Origin: an uncultured Eubacteriales bacterium
GTDB taxonomy: Bacteria > Bacillota > Clostridia > Oscillospirales > Acutalibacteraceae
Direction of reading: 5' to 3'
DNA: 15,804 nt
Assembly: GCA_934525065.1 (NCBI GenBank)
Contig: CAKSYX010000039.1
Span: 1 to 15,804, forward strand
Shown here: in pieces, positions 15,101 to 15,804 of the stretch
Numbering within the stretch: position 1 is the first letter of the stretch
Layout of the letters: every line of letters starts with the position of its first letter
Notes under the pieces: generated by a model
What the model was told of the DNA's origin: nothing
Seen by the model: the letters and a program-made list of their open reading frames with translations, nothing else
The model's database searches: none
Program-made: the position numbers and the translations under genes

Positions 15101-15712
15101 CACAAGTCGCCGTATTCACAGGGCTCCCACTACAAGGACAAGGACGTTTGCGCAATCAGAAAACAGCTTTCGGTTCTTATGCCGGAGCTTGGAATTGATA
15201 TGGTCTTTGCAGGCCATGACCACGTTTATTTGAGAACCGCTTCTCTCATCAATAACGAGAAGGCCGAAACCGAGATAAGCTACCTTAAAAAGGACGGCGA
15301 AATCTATAAAACTCAGGTCACGCCGAGCGGCACAACATATGTTATCACCGGCTGCGCAGGCGTGAAGTCATACATTCAGAACGACCCCTCGCTGACGGAT
15401 GACTACTTCCCCAGAGGAGAAAAGGTGTTCTCGCTCGATTGCCCGATGTTCGCTTCCGTTGAAATCAAGGACGGCGTGCTCTATTTCAACGCATACGGCG
15501 TTGACGAAAACGGCACAACAAACGTTGACCGCTTTGCAATTCAAAAGGATAAGACTCAGGGCGAAGTTGTTCCCGATTACAAAGAGGCAGAAGAAGCCGT
15601 GAATGATGACGAAGCAAAGAGCTTTATTCTCAGCTACCTTGACAAGCTCTTCAAAATCATCAAGGTTGTTTTCAGAGTGTTCCTCATCTACATCGTTAAA
15701 ATTGACTTTTAA
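12200..15712 (+). CDS. Secreted protein with two metallophosphoesterase domains
   Basis: A 1170-residue exported protein. Residues 1-27 are a signal peptide (KNLKR, a hydrophobic core, then SYA before LPEHG). Domain 1 (about 34-345) is a calcineurin-like phosphoesterase with its metal ligands visible: SDIH (D45, H47), GD (D103), GNHD (N137, H138), H252/H253 and GHLH (H303, H305). A region of unknown fold (about 380-680) follows. Residues about 689-815 resemble the fibronectin-type N domain of purple acid phosphatases. Domain 2 (about 815-1040) is a second phosphoesterase: SDPQ (D822), GDLVD (D857), GNHE (N890, H891), H968 and GHDH (H1006, H1008). The C-terminal 18 or so residues are hydrophobic with basic residues and may contact the membrane; there is no LPxTG. 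It probably releases phosphate from external phosphoesters, but the substrate is unknown. The start at 12200 follows AAAGGAG by 9 nt and the mapped promoter. Confidence 0.9.
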   Translation: MKNLKRALSLFLVFALVMSFASLTSYALPEHGKTVASLPFATMSDIHYYPESLMGSRSDEWLEFCRLESKMYNESEQILRTALDTLAERAKKNHIKYVLLPGDLTKDSEYDAHAGLAEILEEYEAKYGFQFLVINGNHDINTTKAMTFENDKREDARPITADEFREVYKNLGYDLAIDTYAKKGEKVQGALSYVADLDEDYRLIAVDSCLYSFDEPGKDQTGGKVTAELMQWIKKWADRSKEDGRTPLLMIHHNMAPHMECEPSITFAFTLDNYLEVSEQLADWGIHYSFSGHLHTNDIASVTNDNGETLYDVETDSLTGFPNLYREITISTFADGETGLEANVVDFDAEKNMVFDGVSYDNGTYKNRAFDLCFGGGLAENGKANVTKFLVGIVKNFAGGYLTKITEAGGILPFLKTMNIDVEKILSDFLKPYIGNGVKFGSVNVISVDNLMWFLGDLCDQISEIYINDPENLYAFLEPIVQKLVDFEVADVPCTKFIDTLGFGSRDRNGTLGDVVLSAMYYWYTGNEDTSDDEFLNTVIDNFENGTLFHDFFYFVIDVAIKDIVEDGLLSKLEIRADKLLADTVIQKKMGEGINYLLKYVLRGDYSYLNLVKTVFMLGVLPWSSLYDVLDGLLLSKYLTESQLESIGIFVAYILRDFSSDENPKKLGDYNVSYFSTPVTPEATRENYRLPTMVSQVMGEDSQTESIISWFSKYSLESSDIEIYKADSEPAFTGKATAPEEITVKTESETVTRSFPGIDLGIFGLFRYEFEMVRHTAYISGLESGSTYYYRVGNEERGWWSETGKITTADGSKDVTFFHMSDPQSQNVRQYERAWVNVLKNAFEMYPDAAFILNTGDLVDHGDNNRQWQYMFDTASRYLMSTSMMPLSGNHEGKGTNATANYFTLPNVPWQDTTTGVYYSFTYNNIHIAVLNSNDLDENTDGLSDKQLEWLRADMNASDAQWKFVALHKSPYSQGSHYKDKDVCAIRKQLSVLMPELGIDMVFAGHDHVYLRTASLINNEKAETEISYLKKDGEIYKTQVTPSGTTYVITGCAGVKSYIQNDPSLTDDYFPRGEKVFSLDCPMFASVEIKDGVLYFNAYGVDENGTTNVDRFAIQKDKTQGEVVPDYKEAEEAVNDDEAKSFILSYLDKLFKIIKVVFRVFLIYIVKIDF

Positions 15713-15732
15713 AAGCTTTTCATAAAGAGGGG

Positions 15733-15750
15733 CTGTCGCATTTAGCGCAG
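15733..15750 (+). terminator. Short hairpin after the phosphoesterase gene
   Basis: CTG(T)CGC (15733-15739) pairs with GCGCAG (15745-15750) around ATTTA, with one bulged T. No U-run follows, so it is a weak terminator or the edge of a structure continuing past the window. The first ten bases, GGGCTGTCGC (15730-15739), are identical to the left part of the MATE terminator at 10431-10440. Confidence 0.3.
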
Positions 15751-15804
15751 ACCAAAGAGCAAAACAAAAAGAAAAAGACTATATTTCACGAAGCTTATCA
15801 AAAC

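Noticed and set aside
1..15804. CRISPR arrays, tRNA or rRNA genes, known riboswitches, transposase genes.
   Set aside because: None seen by reading both strands. The only long repeat is the two-copy structured element, which has no transposase.

Overview
The window reads as chromosomal DNA of an anaerobic, low-to-mid GC Gram-positive bacterium, probably a gut-type clostridium of the Oscillospirales or a related order. This rests on strong GGAGG ribosome sites, TTGACA/TATAAT promoters, an anaerobic multi-subunit glycerol-3-phosphate dehydrogenase with a DUF1667 partner, and short secreted-protein signals. The taxonomic call is inference; there is no rRNA or other marker gene. No CRISPR array, tRNA, phage gene or transposase was seen.

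Left part (1-2995, all genes on the minus strand). A structured interspersed repeat (copy A, 44-318) lies beyond the 3' end of a small zinc-ribbon membrane protein (440-988). Before that comes a large polytopic DUF2079 membrane protein (1076-2815). Its good promoter is followed within about 10 nt by a strong hairpin plus U7 that runs straight into the ribosome site, which looks like a leader attenuator.

Centre (2995-10225, minus strand). A second copy of the repeat (copy B, 2995-3274) directly abuts, and even contains, the stop codon of the last gene of a five-gene operon. In transcription order the operon holds: a GlpA-like glycerol-3-phosphate dehydrogenase with a C-terminal [2Fe-2S]-type cysteine motif; a second NAD/FAD oxidoreductase; a DUF1667 protein with a probable Fe-S motif and an odd lysine-rich tail; an FGGY kinase related to glycerol kinase; and a homologue of alkyldihydroxyacetonephosphate synthase (AGPS, the ether-lipid enzyme) that keeps the expected catalytic residues. 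One promoter (TTGACA-17-TATGAT, 10180-10208) with an overlapping palindrome drives it. A plausible reading is glycerol -> glycerol-3-phosphate -> DHAP, with an AGPS-type step drawing on a DHAP-derived substrate. The acyltransferase and fatty alcohol supply that true ether-lipid synthesis needs are not in the window.

Right part (10424-15804). A MATE-family exporter (minus strand, with its own promoter and terminator) is divergent from a 1170-residue secreted protein (plus strand). The latter carries two different calcineurin-like phosphoesterase domains in one chain: an N-terminal one, and a C-terminal purple-acid-phosphatase-like one with a fibronectin-type N domain.

The most notable observation is the pair of about 275-bp repeats. 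Each folds into an outer 26-bp stem enclosing two hairpins, and six outer-stem pairs differ between the copies while staying complementary within each copy. That is direct covariation evidence for a selected or mechanistically maintained structure.
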